Positions 43,991 through 53,589 are shown, counted from the first letter of the stretch. The stretch is DNA of 64,000 nucleotides from Acidobacteriota bacterium (GCA_018269005.1 JAFDVK010000012.1:868001-932000); one strand, 5' to 3'. A program made the numbers and translations. Notes: generated by a model from the sequence alone, not told the origin.

Positions 43991-44470
43991 ATGCACTACC
44001 CGATCACGCCGGCCGTCCGGTTTCTGCGAGAGAGAATGATCGAGTTCGTGCCGCATCTTTACGATTATGTCGAAAAAGGCGGGACGCGCGAGTCAGCGAA
44101 GCAGTTGGGCGTAGACGAGCACGCGGTGATAAAAACGCTGGTCTTTGAAACGAACGAGAAAAAGCCGCTGATCGTCCTGATGCATGGCGACCGCGAGGTT
44201 TCGACAAAGACTCTGGCACGCATGCTTGGCGTAAAGTCGGTCGAGCCTGCTACGTCTGAAAGAGCATCAAGGTGGACAGGCTATCAGTTCGGCGGCACGT
44301 CGCCTTTCGGGACTCGGACCGCACTGCCGGTTTATGTCGAGAAGAGCATCCTGTCGCTCGACAAGATCTACATAAACGGCGGCAAACGCGGATTTTTGGT
44401 CGAGATCAAAACAATTCTTTTACGCGATGTGCTTGAGATCGCGGAGGTTTCGGTCGCGATCGAGAATTGA
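43991..44470 (+). CDS. YbaK/EbsC-family Cys-tRNA(Pro) deacylase
   Basis: The product is 159 aa from the ATG at 43991 (TTGAGGC upstream), since earlier in-frame ATG codons lie inside the membrane-protein gene. The YbaK fold is shown by VIKTLVFETNEKKPLIVLMH, ARMLGVKSVEPATSERASRW with the catalytic-region Lys, and GTSPFGTRTALPVYVEKSIL. It hydrolyses mischarged Cys-tRNA(Pro) in trans. Confidence 0.85.
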   Translation: MHYPITPAVRFLRERMIEFVPHLYDYVEKGGTRESAKQLGVDEHAVIKTLVFETNEKKPLIVLMHGDREVSTKTLARMLGVKSVEPATSERASRWTGYQFGGTSPFGTRTALPVYVEKSILSLDKIYINGGKRGFLVEIKTILLRDVLEIAEVSVAIEN

Positions 44471-44525
44471 CGGGTGGAGCGGAAATATTGCTTTATCTTG
44501 AGAAACACAGGCAGAATATGATCGT

Positions 44526-45137
44526 ATGAGCGAGCAGGAAATAATTGAACGGGTTCAAAAGAACGTCGATAGCCCCACGATCTCGACCGACACCGGGCTT
44601 GCCGCGGCACGACAGATCGGCGACGTTGCCGAGGGCGAGAATGTTAGATGGGCTATCGCGGGAGGCATCGCTATGTACCTCTACGGCAGCCCGCGGCTAA
44701 CTAAAGACGTTGATCTCATCGCTTCGGGAAACATCTCGCTAAAAGAGCGCGCTCCGCTGACCTTTGGTGGAAGCAACTATTCGATCGAGGTCGGTAAATA
44801 CAAGGTCGATGTGGATTGGATCGTCCGGAGCGACGGTTACGCGAAATATTATCAAAAAGCATTAGCCGAGGCCGTCCTCTTGCCGAATGGCTTTCAGTTG
44901 ATCTCGCCAGAATGGCTTTTGATCTTGAAGATGTTTGCCGGTCGTCAAAAGGATTACGGTGATGCCGTTTTCTTACTCAAGGAAAAGGATCTCGTGGACC
45001 GGCCAAAAGTTAAAGAAAATATAGTCGGCGTTGCGGGCGAAGATGCTTGGCTCGCGACAATGGCGAATTTTCGCCGTCTATGCAGCCTGGCGGACGGCCG
45101 CACGGACGAGCCGGGAAAGTATTTTGTTGAGGATTAG
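44526..45137 (+). CDS. Nucleotidyltransferase-fold protein (AbiEii/MNT-like)
   Basis: The product is 203 aa. The pattern WAIAGGIAMYLYGSPRLTKDVDLI is the GG-x-A-x(4)-G-x-x-R-x-T-x-D-x-D motif of AbiEii/MNT-type nucleotidyltransferases, followed by KVDVDWIVR supplying the third Asp. Some are toxins of toxin-antitoxin or abortive-infection pairs (AbiE), but no AbiEi-type antitoxin lies upstream. The downstream gene is an acidic protein of unknown kind (112 bp away). Confidence 0.65.
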   Translation: MSEQEIIERVQKNVDSPTISTDTGLAAARQIGDVAEGENVRWAIAGGIAMYLYGSPRLTKDVDLIASGNISLKERAPLTFGGSNYSIEVGKYKVDVDWIVRSDGYAKYYQKALAEAVLLPNGFQLISPEWLLILKMFAGRQKDYGDAVFLLKEKDLVDRPKVKENIVGVAGEDAWLATMANFRRLCSLADGRTDEPGKYFVED

Positions 45138-45249
45138 CGCTACTCAGTTCTATTCTTGATCACATTGTCTTGCTTGTCTGTGTTGAAGGTTGGTCAAAAT
45201 AAATAATCGCAATAGCGTGTTCTTTTTAGGCAGCTACGGAAGGCAACAT

Positions 45250-45825
45250 ATGACAGAGATGCGAGAAGAAAGTCGGCCAGAGTGGCCTTATGATGATTGC
45301 TTTCCTTTCAGACCTGATGAAAGATGGGTGAAATACGAGCTAATTGGACTCATTGACAAGGTGATTGCACACGGCCCATTGAGTCCGAGCCAGCTGAAGA
45401 ATTTATCCATAATGAAATACGCTCTAGGACTCTTGCCGCGGACGCCGACGGGGATTCACATCGGCCTTGACATTGTACTCAGAAATGGAGGGGACATGAG
45501 CTACTGTGCTCTGTTTGTGAGTGAGGAGAGTTTCAAGATTTCGACTGGTGGATATATCTCCGGGCCATTTGGCGGTGATTCCTTTAGCAGCACTATATTC
45601 GAATGTGAGTCGGGCACCTTTCGCGATGGTTCGCTCGACGATTGGGAAATTGGGTCTTGGGAATTGGAAGCTATGGAGTTGCTAAGTCTTGGTGCCAGGC
45701 TTTCATTTGAGAATGAAACCATGGAAAGCGAGATTGACTGGGATCTAGAGTTTGGCGAAGACCCGTGGGATGAATTTGACGAGAAAGTACGAAAGTGGAT
45801 GGAAGCTGGCGGTGACATAGATTAG
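45250..45825 (+). CDS. Acidic hypothetical protein, lower GC
   Basis: The product is 191 aa from the ATG at 45250, which has GGAAGG 7-12 nt upstream; the open frame reaches back to a TTG at 45190. It is strongly acidic, particularly the C-terminal third ([20 protein letters not shown]). I recognise no family. Base composition is visibly more AT-rich than the flanking fadA and nucleotidyltransferase genes, which suggests transfer. fadA starts 14 bp after its stop. Confidence 0.55.
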   Translation: MTEMREESRPEWPYDDCFPFRPDERWVKYELIGLIDKVIAHGPLSPSQLKNLSIMKYALGLLPRTPTGIHIGLDIVLRNGGDMSYCALFVSEESFKISTGGYISGPFGGDSFSSTIFECESGTFRDGSLDDWEIGSWELEAMELLSLGARLSFENETMESEIDWDLEFGEDPWDEFDEKVRKWMEAGGDID

Positions 45826-45839
45826 AAGCAAACGACGTT

Positions 45840-47015
45840 ATGAAAGAAGCAGTAATCGTATCGGCCGTGCGGACGGCTGTGGGGAAGGCGCCGAAGGGGA
45901 CGTTGAAAAATACCCGTTCGGATGAGATGGCGGCGACGGCAATTAAGGAAGCTGTGTCGCGGGCCGGGGTTGATGCGTCGCTGATCGACGACGTGATCAT
46001 GGGCTGTGCGTTTCCCGAGGCGTCGCAGGGAATGAACGTCGCGCGGACGGCTTCGATACTCGCCGGGCTGCCGGTCGAGGCGTCGGCGATGACGGTGAAC
46101 CGGTATTGCTCGTCGGGTCTGCAGACGATCGCGATGGCCGCAGAGCGGATTCAGGTCGGCGGTGCAGAAGCCATTGTTGCGGGCGGGCTGGAATCGATGA
46201 CGGCCATTCCGATGGGCGGCAATTCGTTTCGCCCGAATCCAGGCCTTGCGGACAGCTATCCCGACTATTATCTGAACATGGGCCTGACGGCGGAGAACCT
46301 CGCGAAAAAATACGAGATCACGCGCGAACAGGCGGATGAGTTTTCGCTCGGGTCGCACCAAAAGGCGGCAGCGGCGATAAAGGCCGGAAATTTTAAGGAC
46401 GAGATCGTGCCGTTGACAGTTCGCATCGATGAGTTCGACGAGAAAGGCCGCGTGCGTCAGAAAGAGGTTGTTTTCGACACCGATGAAGGTGTTCGTTATG
46501 ACGCTTCCGCCGAAGGATTTGCAAAACTCAAACCCGTATTCCATGCGAAAGGCACAGTCACGGCGGGAAACTCTTCGCAAATGTCCGATGGAGCCGCAGC
46601 GGTCGTTGTGATGTCGGCGGACAAGGCAAAGGAATTGGGATTGACGCCGCTCGCACGTTTCGTTTCATTCGCAACCGCAGGCTGTCTGCCCGAAGAGATG
46701 GGAATCGGGCCGGTTTACGCGATCCCGAAGGCATTGAAACTGGCGGGCCTCACGCTCGATCAGATCGACGTGATCGAACTGAACGAAGCCTTCGCCGCTC
46801 AGGGTTTGTCGGTGATGAAGGTGCTCGAAATGAACCCCGCAAAGGTCAACGTAAACGGCGGTGCTGTCGCCTTAGGCCATCCGCTCGGCTGCACGGGAGC
46901 GAAATTGACCGCGACGATCCTGCAAGAACTAAAACGCCGATCGGCGCGCTACGGAATGGTCACAATGTGCGTCGGCGGCGGCATGGGCGCAGCCGGGATC
47001 TTTGAAAGGATATAA
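45840..47015 (+). CDS. fadA: Acetyl-CoA acyltransferase (thiolase)
   Basis: The product is 391 aa. The nucleophile is C90 in [14 protein letters not shown]; the C-terminal [16 protein letters not shown] holds the catalytic His and [12 protein letters not shown] the second Cys. It is the last step of beta-oxidation. It lies 14 bp after the unknown acidic gene and has no FadR box of its own, although fadN and fadE in this window do. Confidence 0.92.
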   Translation: MKEAVIVSAVRTAVGKAPKGTLKNTRSDEMAATAIKEAVSRAGVDASLIDDVIMGCAFPEASQGMNVARTASILAGLPVEASAMTVNRYCSSGLQTIAMAAERIQVGGAEAIVAGGLESMTAIPMGGNSFRPNPGLADSYPDYYLNMGLTAENLAKKYEITREQADEFSLGSHQKAAAAIKAGNFKDEIVPLTVRIDEFDEKGRVRQKEVVFDTDEGVRYDASAEGFAKLKPVFHAKGTVTAGNSSQMSDGAAAVVVMSADKAKELGLTPLARFVSFATAGCLPEEMGIGPVYAIPKALKLAGLTLDQIDVIELNEAFAAQGLSVMKVLEMNPAKVNVNGGAVALGHPLGCTGAKLTATILQELKRRSARYGMVTMCVGGGMGAAGIFERI

Positions 47016-47055
47016 CCATCGGAATAATGTTATTGTAAATGCTTGTTTTTAATAT

Positions 47056-47553
47056 ATGAAACCAGCATTGATGATTATTGACATGCAGAAGGCCTATTGC
47101 TCGGGCGGTTCGGTTGAGCAGATGTCGGCTGCGGCAGAGTATATCAACTATGTGATCCCTCAGTTTCGATCAAAGGGACTGCCGATTATCTGGGTTTACA
47201 ATGTTGATGAAGAAGACGGAGCCGTGCCGGGCAAGGAAGGTTTCGAATTCATCGACGAGCTGAAACCTGCCGAAGATGATGTGAAGATCCATAAAACGTA
47301 CGGCAACAGCTTTAACAAGACGGATGTTGACGAGTTCCTAAAAGAACACGGAACCGACACGGTCGTGCTGGCGGGTTTTTGCGCTGAATACTGCGTCCTT
47401 TCGACCTATCGCGGTGCGAAAGACCTAGATTATTTCCCCATCCTTCTAAAAAATGGCATTGCCAGCGTGAAAGAAGAAAATAAGCAATTCGTCGAAAACA
47501 TCAGCGAGACCATCACTGCTGGTACGCTGATGAAAATTCTTGGTGATCGCTAA
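47056..47553 (+). CDS. Isochorismatase-family cysteine hydrolase
   Basis: The product is 165 aa. The expected triad is D9 (IIDMQKAY), K80 (HKTYGNSF) and C113 in GFCAEYCVLSTYRGA, the last replacing the commoner TDVCV. The family includes nicotinamidases, isochorismatases and ureidomalonate-type amidases; no substrate can be chosen. It is 40 bp downstream of fadA. Confidence 0.85.
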   Translation: MKPALMIIDMQKAYCSGGSVEQMSAAAEYINYVIPQFRSKGLPIIWVYNVDEEDGAVPGKEGFEFIDELKPAEDDVKIHKTYGNSFNKTDVDEFLKEHGTDTVVLAGFCAEYCVLSTYRGAKDLDYFPILLKNGIASVKEENKQFVENISETITAGTLMKILGDR

Positions 47554-47661
47554 GTTCAAGGACGAGCAGCGTGCGGCACCGTTGCCAAGGCGGCCTCATG
47601 GTTAGGGTTTGAACTTCAGCGGTGGGAAGGAGATCCACACCCGATTCGCGGATCGGTGGGA

Positions 47662-49179
47662 TCAGCGCGAATCCGGGAAGCCGATCTTTGCCATCAGAGC
47701 TTTGTAGCGCGGATCATCACGCAAAGGGTCCAGCATCGGCTCGCGGGCTGCGGTGACCAGCATAATAGCCCGCCGCTCTGACATATTATCCAAGATCTCG
47801 AAGGCCTCGTCTTTTTCGCCGAGTTGCGCGTATATCCCGGCCGGCAGCATTGAACTTTTCCCGAGTTTGTCGGCGATGAGCCGAAGGACCTCATTCCAGC
47901 CGGACCTTTCGAATGTTTCGCGAACGGACTTTATCTCGTCCGCAGAAGCTCCAGATCTTTCAAGGAACAGAACGTAAACTTCGAACGCATCCTTTTGATC
48001 CTGCTTCATATGATAGCAGCGTAAAAGCCACCAAGCGGTTTCGGTAAAAAGCGGATCGGTCCTGGAAACCTGAAGGAACTGGTCGAGCGCAGCATCGTAA
48101 TCGCGGGAAAGATAGAGCAAGACTCCGCGAGAACGCTTGTTGAAAGAGGTCGGGGCAATGGTCACGGCCTTGTCCATCGCCTGCAGAGCTTCGGCGTTTC
48201 GGCCCAGTGAACTCAACAGGAAGGCCAACTCTCTATGGGCTCCCTCATTCTGCGGGTCGATCTCGACGGCCTTGCGGCACTCCTTTTCGGCTTCACCGCG
48301 ATCCCAGTCATAAGTGGCAAGGATCCGACAGTCGATAGTGAGCGCATAGACATTCGTCGGGTCCAGTTCGATCGCATTTCGAACCGCCGTGCGGGCCTCG
48401 CTAACATCCTCGTGTGACCCCGATTTTACGAATAGGATATATTTTGCGTCGGCACGTCCGGCATACGCATTGGCATAGTTCCGGTCGAGCTCGATCGCCT
48501 TATCGAATTCCGCGAGAGCGGTCTGGTCATCGCCGCGGAGCTTTCTCTCAACGAGAAGCCGGCCTTGCGTGAAGTGTTGGTACGCCTCCCCATTGAGAGT
48601 TTCAGGCCCGAGCATCGCAGCGGCCGAGCCTTTTGAGCCGATCGTCATTAAGATCTCAAACGAAACGCCAGCGACGAGAGCAGTCACTATGATCCAGAGG
48701 ATCGGCCGGCCGAGAAAGGCTGTCCAAACCCCGCCCGGTTTTGCCGTCGGCGCAGCGGCATTCTCGACCGAAGCCTCGTCGCGCGTGATCGGCGTCTCTG
48801 GCGGATCTTCGACCGCGGCAACGAACCGATAGCCCTTGGTCGGCACCGTTTCGATAAATTTATTGCCGCTATCGTTCTCGCCGAGGGCGCGACGCAATGT
48901 GTGAATCGTGCGTGTCAGGTTTCCTTCCTCGACGAAGGAGTCGGGCCAGACAGACTGGATCAACTTCTCCTTCTCGACCAAATGTCCTGCGTTCTTTACA
49001 AGGTGGATGAGGACGTCGAATGCCTTGGGCGTCAGCGGTACCGGATCACCATTCTTTAGGAGCAAGCGCTCCGTTTCACACAACCGAAACGATCTGAAGC
49101 GAAAATCGTGACTCGTGCCGCTGTCCATAGAGCCGTTGGAGAAAATTCGAAGAAAATTCGAAGAATTTTTCAAGGACAT
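47662..49179 (-). CDS. CadC-like wHTH regulator with TM helix and TPR repeats
   Basis: The product is 505 aa. An OmpR/PhoB-type winged helix (about 25-120) contains VPLTPKAFDVLIHLVKNAGH and NLTRTIHTLRRALGE. A single transmembrane helix (about 150-172, ILWIIVTALVAGVSFEILMT) follows, and then six or so TPR-like repeats in the periplasm (AEFDKAIELDRNYANAYAGR; CRKAVEIDPQNEGAHRELAF). This is a membrane-bound transcription regulator type very common in Acidobacteriota. It is divergent from the beta-helix protein gene, which it may control (inference). Confidence 0.82.
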   Translation of the reverse strand: MSLKNSSNFLRIFSNGSMDSGTSHDFRFRSFRLCETERLLLKNGDPVPLTPKAFDVLIHLVKNAGHLVEKEKLIQSVWPDSFVEEGNLTRTIHTLRRALGENDSGNKFIETVPTKGYRFVAAVEDPPETPITRDEASVENAAAPTAKPGGVWTAFLGRPILWIIVTALVAGVSFEILMTIGSKGSAAAMLGPETLNGEAYQHFTQGRLLVERKLRGDDQTALAEFDKAIELDRNYANAYAGRADAKYILFVKSGSHEDVSEARTAVRNAIELDPTNVYALTIDCRILATYDWDRGEAEKECRKAVEIDPQNEGAHRELAFLLSSLGRNAEALQAMDKAVTIAPTSFNKRSRGVLLYLSRDYDAALDQFLQVSRTDPLFTETAWWLLRCYHMKQDQKDAFEVYVLFLERSGASADEIKSVRETFERSGWNEVLRLIADKLGKSSMLPAGIYAQLGEKDEAFEILDNMSERRAIMLVTAAREPMLDPLRDDPRYKALMAKIGFPDSR

Positions 49180-49326
49180 AAGGCTGCTTTGAACGGTACA
49201 GTTGCGAGCGATATCATCGCCGGTTGCCGTCTAACGCCCTGTTGAATGCCCTGGAAAGATTCGACAGGAATTATACAGCAACTGGCGGCCAAAAATAAGA
49301 CAAAAAAGAAAAAGAAAGGAGCAGAT

Positions 49327-50520
49327 ATGATCATCGAAAAAAAACAACAGATTCGAAGGGGACTTTTGTGCCTATTGGCCAGCATATTTGTTGGAGGCGG
49401 CCTGATCACGACCGCGATGGGCCTCGATGGCGGCTATCGAAATGCCGTTTTTGTCTCCAATGTCGAGGAACTCTACACAGCTGTCAACGATCCGAACAAT
49501 GCGGGAAAGACCGTAGTCGTCGCGCCCGGAACCTACGTGCTTTCCGCTGCGGATGCGGACGGGACGGCAAGGCCGAACGGCGGCCGGCTCGAGCTTCAGG
49601 AAAATATGTCGTTGACAGGCCGCGTATTTAGCCGATCCGGCGTGACCATCGACACATCTGGGCTTCCCGCAAGCTCACTAAACGCACCGGGCGTTAACAA
49701 CACGGCGCCGATCCGCATCGGGCGCGGTGAAAACTCGGTCGAACGGCTCGCGATCATCGGCAACCCTGCGGCACAGGCGTCGATCGAAACCGACCTCGTC
49801 GGCGTGAACATCGCCCGGATCAGAGTCGCTCATGTTACCGCCCATGGCAGCAAACGAGGCGTCGATGTAAGAAGTATCGGAGCTGTGATGTCCAACCGCG
49901 TCATCTTTGCCGAGCTCATTGACAATGAGTTCTGGGATGGTTTTGAAGGTATCCGATTCGTAAATACGAACGGGGTGAACGCCGGATATATCACGGGCAC
50001 CATGACCGGCAACTACGTCCACGATAACGAGAACGGTTGTCTCGTAGAGAATGCCAAGGCGAATTTCTCGTGGATATCCGTAAGATCTGTCGGAGACCTC
50101 TCACAAGGCAATGGCGCAGGATGTATCTTGGGCGCAGCTCTTGCAACAGCCGGTTCCGCAAACAACAATACGACGATCTTCGAAGCCTATGGCAGCAGAT
50201 TTATTGACAATAACGGCCCATTTACGTTTGACCGGGGTGGGATCGTTGCATTTGGGGCCGAAACTCCGGGCCTCTCATTCGGCGGTTCAAATAATAGGTT
50301 GGTAGTTCGTCTCTGGAACTGCCAACTTTCCGGCAATCAGAATTCCGACCTTGAGGCTTGGGGCGCGCGAGCTGTCGGCGTTCCTGAGGGCTCGGTTGGG
50401 ACAAATAATCGAACGACGATCGAATTGCAGGGCAGTACGCGATCCGTTGATAGGGTCGTCGGCGAGAACAGCCTTCCGGTCGAACCGGCCGGGACCAACT
50501 CGGTGACGATCCTCCGTTAG
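49327..50520 (+). CDS. Secreted right-handed parallel beta-helix protein
   Basis: The product is 397 aa from the ATG at 49327 (AAAGGAG 8 nt upstream). An N-terminal membrane or signal segment (GLLCLLASIFVGGGLITTAM) is followed by pectate-lyase-like beta-helix coils rich in N/G: NVEELYTAVNDPNNAGKTVV, VVAPGTYVLSAADADGTARP, ITGTMTGNYVHDNENG. No polysaccharide-lyase active site is evident. It is likely exported and carbohydrate-related. Confidence 0.7.
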   Translation: MIIEKKQQIRRGLLCLLASIFVGGGLITTAMGLDGGYRNAVFVSNVEELYTAVNDPNNAGKTVVVAPGTYVLSAADADGTARPNGGRLELQENMSLTGRVFSRSGVTIDTSGLPASSLNAPGVNNTAPIRIGRGENSVERLAIIGNPAAQASIETDLVGVNIARIRVAHVTAHGSKRGVDVRSIGAVMSNRVIFAELIDNEFWDGFEGIRFVNTNGVNAGYITGTMTGNYVHDNENGCLVENAKANFSWISVRSVGDLSQGNGAGCILGAALATAGSANNNTTIFEAYGSRFIDNNGPFTFDRGGIVAFGAETPGLSFGGSNNRLVVRLWNCQLSGNQNSDLEAWGARAVGVPEGSVGTNNRTTIELQGSTRSVDRVVGENSLPVEPAGTNSVTILR

Positions 50521-50559
50521 GCATCACAAAAGACAAAGCACACAGCTTTTTGCACTCGA

Positions 50560-50596
50560 CAAGGTCCGTTCGATCGACGAGCGGGCCTTGTTTGCG
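50560..50596 (+). terminator. Likely rho-independent terminator after the beta-helix gene
   Basis: The stem CAAGGTCCG / CGGGCCTTG (one G-T pair) has a 13-nt loop and is followed by TTTGCG. It is weaker than the others because the T run is short. Confidence 0.55.
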
Positions 50597-50635
50597 TTTG
50601 GACGTGATGCAGGGAAGCTCTTGGCCACGACATTC

Positions 50636-50665
50636 TTGACTGAATGAGTATTCATTCAGTATAAT
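50636..50665 (+). promoter_or_regulatory. fadE promoter with FadR-type operator
   Basis: TTGACT (50636-50641) and TATAAT (50660-50665) are separated by 18 bp. The perfect inverted repeat CTGAATGA-GTAT-TCATTCAG (50640-50659) fills the spacer. TGAATGA-GTAT-TCATTCA differs from the Bacillus FadR consensus at only one central base. The fadE ATG is 35 bp beyond the -10 box. Confidence 0.85.
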
Positions 50666-50700
50666 ATTTGGACGGTATCAACCGCGGGAGCAAGGTCATT

Positions 50701-52479
50701 ATGGACGCAAAAATGGAAAGACAGTATCTAAAAGGCGGCGAGTTCTTGATAGCTGAGCAGACGCCTGCTGAGGTGTTTACGCCGGAGCAATTTTCGGAAG
50801 AGCAGCGGATGATCGGCGACACGACGCGTGAGTTCGTCGATAACGAGGTTCGGCCGAACCTGGAAGCTCTCGAACAGCACAACTGGGAAACTGCGCGCGA
50901 ACTGCTCAAGAAAGGCGGCGAGCTCGGCATTCTCGGCGCGACCATTCCGGAAGAATACGGCGGCCTCGGGCTCGATCAGACTTCGGGCGCTTTGATCGCC
51001 GAGATGATGGGACGCGGCGGCGGATTCGGCACGACATACGGCGCGCAGACCTCGATCGGCGTGCTTCCGCTGCTCTATTTTGCGTCGGAAGACCTGAAGA
51101 AAAGGTGGATCCCGAAGATCATCGCAGGCGAGGTTGTAACGGCATATTGTCTGACCGAGAGCGGTTCGGGTTCCGACGCACTCGGTGCAAAGACCACGGC
51201 GAAGCTCACCGACGACGGGCAGCATTACGTCCTTAACGGCGAGAAAATGTTCATCACGAACGGCAGTTTCGCGGATGTCTATATCGTCTTTGCGAAGGTT
51301 GATGGCGAGAAGGATAAGTTCTCGGCGTTCGTCGTCGAGAGAAGCGATAACTGCCGCCCTGGTGCCGAAGAGCACAAGATGGGCATCAAATCCTCATCGA
51401 CTACGCCGCTCATTCTTGCCGACGCGAAGATCCCTGTCTCGAACCTTGTGGGCAATGTCGGAGACGGTGCGAAGATCGCCTTTAACATCCTGAACGTCGG
51501 CCGCTTCAAACTTGGTGCGTCGGTCGTCGGCGGAGCGAAGCTTGCGATCCACGACGCCGTCCGATATTCGAACGAACGCGAACAGTTCAAGCAGAAGATC
51601 TCGTCATTCGGCGCGATCCAACATAAGCTTGCCGAGATGGCGATACGCACTTGGGTCGCCGAATCGATCACGTACCGAACGGTCGGTCTCATCGACGCTC
51701 TCATCGGCGACGGCGCCGACAACGAGAAGAAGATGCAGTCGATCGAGGAGTACGCGGTCGAATCCTCGATCAACAAGGTCGCGTGCAGCGAGGCTCTAGA
51801 TCTTGTCGTTGATGAGATGGTGCAGATCTACGGCGGTTATGGCTATTCGGCTGATTATCCGGCGGAGAAAGCTTATCGGGATTCGCGCATCAACCGCATT
51901 TTCGAGGGCACGAACGAGATCAACCGAATGCTGATTCCCGGCCAGCTCGTAAAGCGTGCGATGAAGGGCAAACTCGGACTTCTTCCTGCCGCGATGGCGT
52001 TGCAGAAGGAAATCCTCGAACCGCAGATGAGTCTCGATGATGACGATTCACCGCTCGCACGCGAAGCGAAGCTCGCTGCCAATGCGAAGAAGGCCGCGCT
52101 GATGGTGCTCGGGACGGCGGCACAAAAATATATGGCTTCGCTGAAGGACGAGCAGGAGATATTGCTGGCCGCCGCCGACATCATCATCGAAGCGTATCAG
52201 ATGGAATCCGCCGTACTTCGTGCGAAAAAGCTGGTCGAGAAAGGCGGGCTTGCTGGGGCAAGGGCCGCGGACATCGCTGCGGTCTTTTGCAACGATGCGA
52301 TACAGCGCGTGGATATGACGGCACGCAACACGATCGCCGCACTTGCCGATGGCGACGATGCACGCATTCTCCTGACCGCGCTCAAGCGTTTCACGAAGAA
52401 CAGTTCGCCCGTCAACACGATCGAGGCACGACGCCGTATTGCAAAGGTCCTGATCGACGCGAACACATACGCGTTCTAG
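50701..52479 (+). CDS. fadE: Acyl-CoA dehydrogenase, FadE type
   Basis: The product is 592 aa from the ATG at 50701 (AAGG upstream); the open frame begins at 50668, too close to the -10 box to be the start. Motifs of the family are FAD/substrate-binding YCLTESGSGSDALGAKTTAK, FITNGSFADVYIVFAKVDG, and the C-terminal IYGGYGYSADYPAEKAYRDS RINRIFEGTNEINR with the catalytic-base Glu region. It has a long C-terminal extension (about 470-592), as in Bacillus FadE. It catalyses the first step of beta-oxidation. Confidence 0.92.
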   Translation: MDAKMERQYLKGGEFLIAEQTPAEVFTPEQFSEEQRMIGDTTREFVDNEVRPNLEALEQHNWETARELLKKGGELGILGATIPEEYGGLGLDQTSGALIAEMMGRGGGFGTTYGAQTSIGVLPLLYFASEDLKKRWIPKIIAGEVVTAYCLTESGSGSDALGAKTTAKLTDDGQHYVLNGEKMFITNGSFADVYIVFAKVDGEKDKFSAFVVERSDNCRPGAEEHKMGIKSSSTTPLILADAKIPVSNLVGNVGDGAKIAFNILNVGRFKLGASVVGGAKLAIHDAVRYSNEREQFKQKISSFGAIQHKLAEMAIRTWVAESITYRTVGLIDALIGDGADNEKKMQSIEEYAVESSINKVACSEALDLVVDEMVQIYGGYGYSADYPAEKAYRDSRINRIFEGTNEINRMLIPGQLVKRAMKGKLGLLPAAMALQKEILEPQMSLDDDDSPLAREAKLAANAKKAALMVLGTAAQKYMASLKDEQEILLAAADIIIEAYQMESAVLRAKKLVEKGGLAGARAADIAAVFCNDAIQRVDMTARNTIAALADGDDARILLTALKRFTKNSSPVNTIEARRRIAKVLIDANTYAF

Positions 52480-52511
52480 CGGCCGATCTCTATCGCCGCC
52501 TGAATAAAAAA

Positions 52512-52544
52512 GGCCGCAAGCCGGAGAGTCATCCGCTTGCGGCC
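52512..52544 (-). terminator. Rho-independent terminator for the glycine-zipper gene
   Basis: The stem GGCCGCAAGC / GCTTGCGGCC is perfect with a 13-nt loop. On the minus strand it is followed by TTTTTTATTCA, on the plus strand only by TTGCTC, so it mainly serves the minus-strand gene, and may also stop fadE transcripts. Confidence 0.85.
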
Positions 52545-52581
52545 TTGCTCAATTTGATCCGCGGATCAATGAGATGAGTTT

Positions 52582-52911
52582 CTATCTCTGATAGTACTGC
52601 GAATAGTAGCGTCGCTTTTTCGGATTGATCTTGTAGGTGTAAAGTGCCGAGCCGCCTGCACCCGCAGCTGCGCCGATCAAGGCACCTTTCTTGCCGCCGA
52701 TCAAACCACCGAGCAACGCACCCGCACCGGTGCCGATACCGATATTGATGAGGTTGCGGTGACGGCGATAGAAGCTCGGCTTCTTGTAATTGTAAGAAGT
52801 TGTTTGCCGCGGCGTGTAGCGTCTGGTCTGTGCCGAAGCACTTCCTGCCAGCATGGGCACCGAGATCGCCATCATTGCTATCATCACGAACGTTGAAATA
52901 TGTTTTTTCAT
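52582..52911 (-). CDS. Small secreted glycine-zipper protein
   Basis: The product is 109 aa from the ATG at 52911 (GGGAGAG upstream). After the signal peptide (ends ASAQ) come a basic Tyr-rich stretch (RRYTPRQTTSYNYKKPSFYR) and a glycine zipper, IGIGTGAGALLGGLIGGKKG, followed by ALIGAAAGAGGSALY. Such YMGG/zipper proteins insert into or lie at the envelope. Its function is unknown. Confidence 0.7.
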   Translation of the reverse strand: MKKHISTFVMIAMMAISVPMLAGSASAQTRRYTPRQTTSYNYKKPSFYRRHRNLINIGIGTGAGALLGGLIGGKKGALIGAAAGAGGSALYTYKINPKKRRYYSQYYQR

Positions 52912-53151
52912 TGCTTTGTCTCTCCCTTGTGTTTTCGAGCGAAGCCGGGGCGACCTCATCCCTTTCGCTACCGTAGAATGCAAGCCCCGTGCCATTGACG
53001 GCAAGTCATTGAAAACAAAGTGTTAACGGTGATATAGGGGACTCGTGCGATCCTCCCGATAAACGATTTCGTAACCGACGCCCGCCCGAAATGGTATGAC
53101 CGGAAGTGCGCAAGGTCGCGGTGGATTCTGATAAAGTATCTGAGACGAGAA

Positions 53152-53589
53152 ATGCCTTACAAAGTAGAAAAATGGAAACGCCCGTATCCGCCCAGCCCGG
53201 CGAAAATGCGGATGGAACTCGCGGCCGAAGGCTACGAGGTGTTTCATTGGACCGACCGGCCGGAGAGCTTTTACTCGCGACACAAACATCCTGATGACCA
53301 ATGCCATTGGATCATTTCCGGTTCGCTTGAGATCACCGTTGAACCCGGCGGTACGTTTATCCTGGAAGCCGGCGACCGCGATCTTATGCCGGCGGGAACT
53401 TTTCACACGGCTCGCGTGTTGGGCGATGAACCGGTCTGTTATCTAGTCGGAACCAAGGAGTGCGTTTCAGCTCAAACATCGGGACCGGACGATTTTGAGA
53501 TGCTCTTGGCGTTTGCAGAAATGGCGAAGGTGAGCGAATCATCGCAGGACGCTGGAGAAGAAGCGGCCCAACCGGAAGGAGAACCTTAG
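53152..53589 (+). CDS. Cupin-domain protein
   Basis: The product is 145 aa. The cupin motif 1 SRHKHPDDQCHWIISGSLEI supplies His/His/Glu-like ligands, and motif 2 GDRDLMPAGTFHTARVLGDE supplies the last His. The C-terminal 30 residues are acidic. Substrate unknown. It is followed 94 bp later by the exonuclease gene. Confidence 0.75.
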   Translation: MPYKVEKWKRPYPPSPAKMRMELAAEGYEVFHWTDRPESFYSRHKHPDDQCHWIISGSLEITVEPGGTFILEAGDRDLMPAGTFHTARVLGDEPVCYLVGTKECVSAQTSGPDDFEMLLAFAEMAKVSESSQDAGEEAAQPEGEP

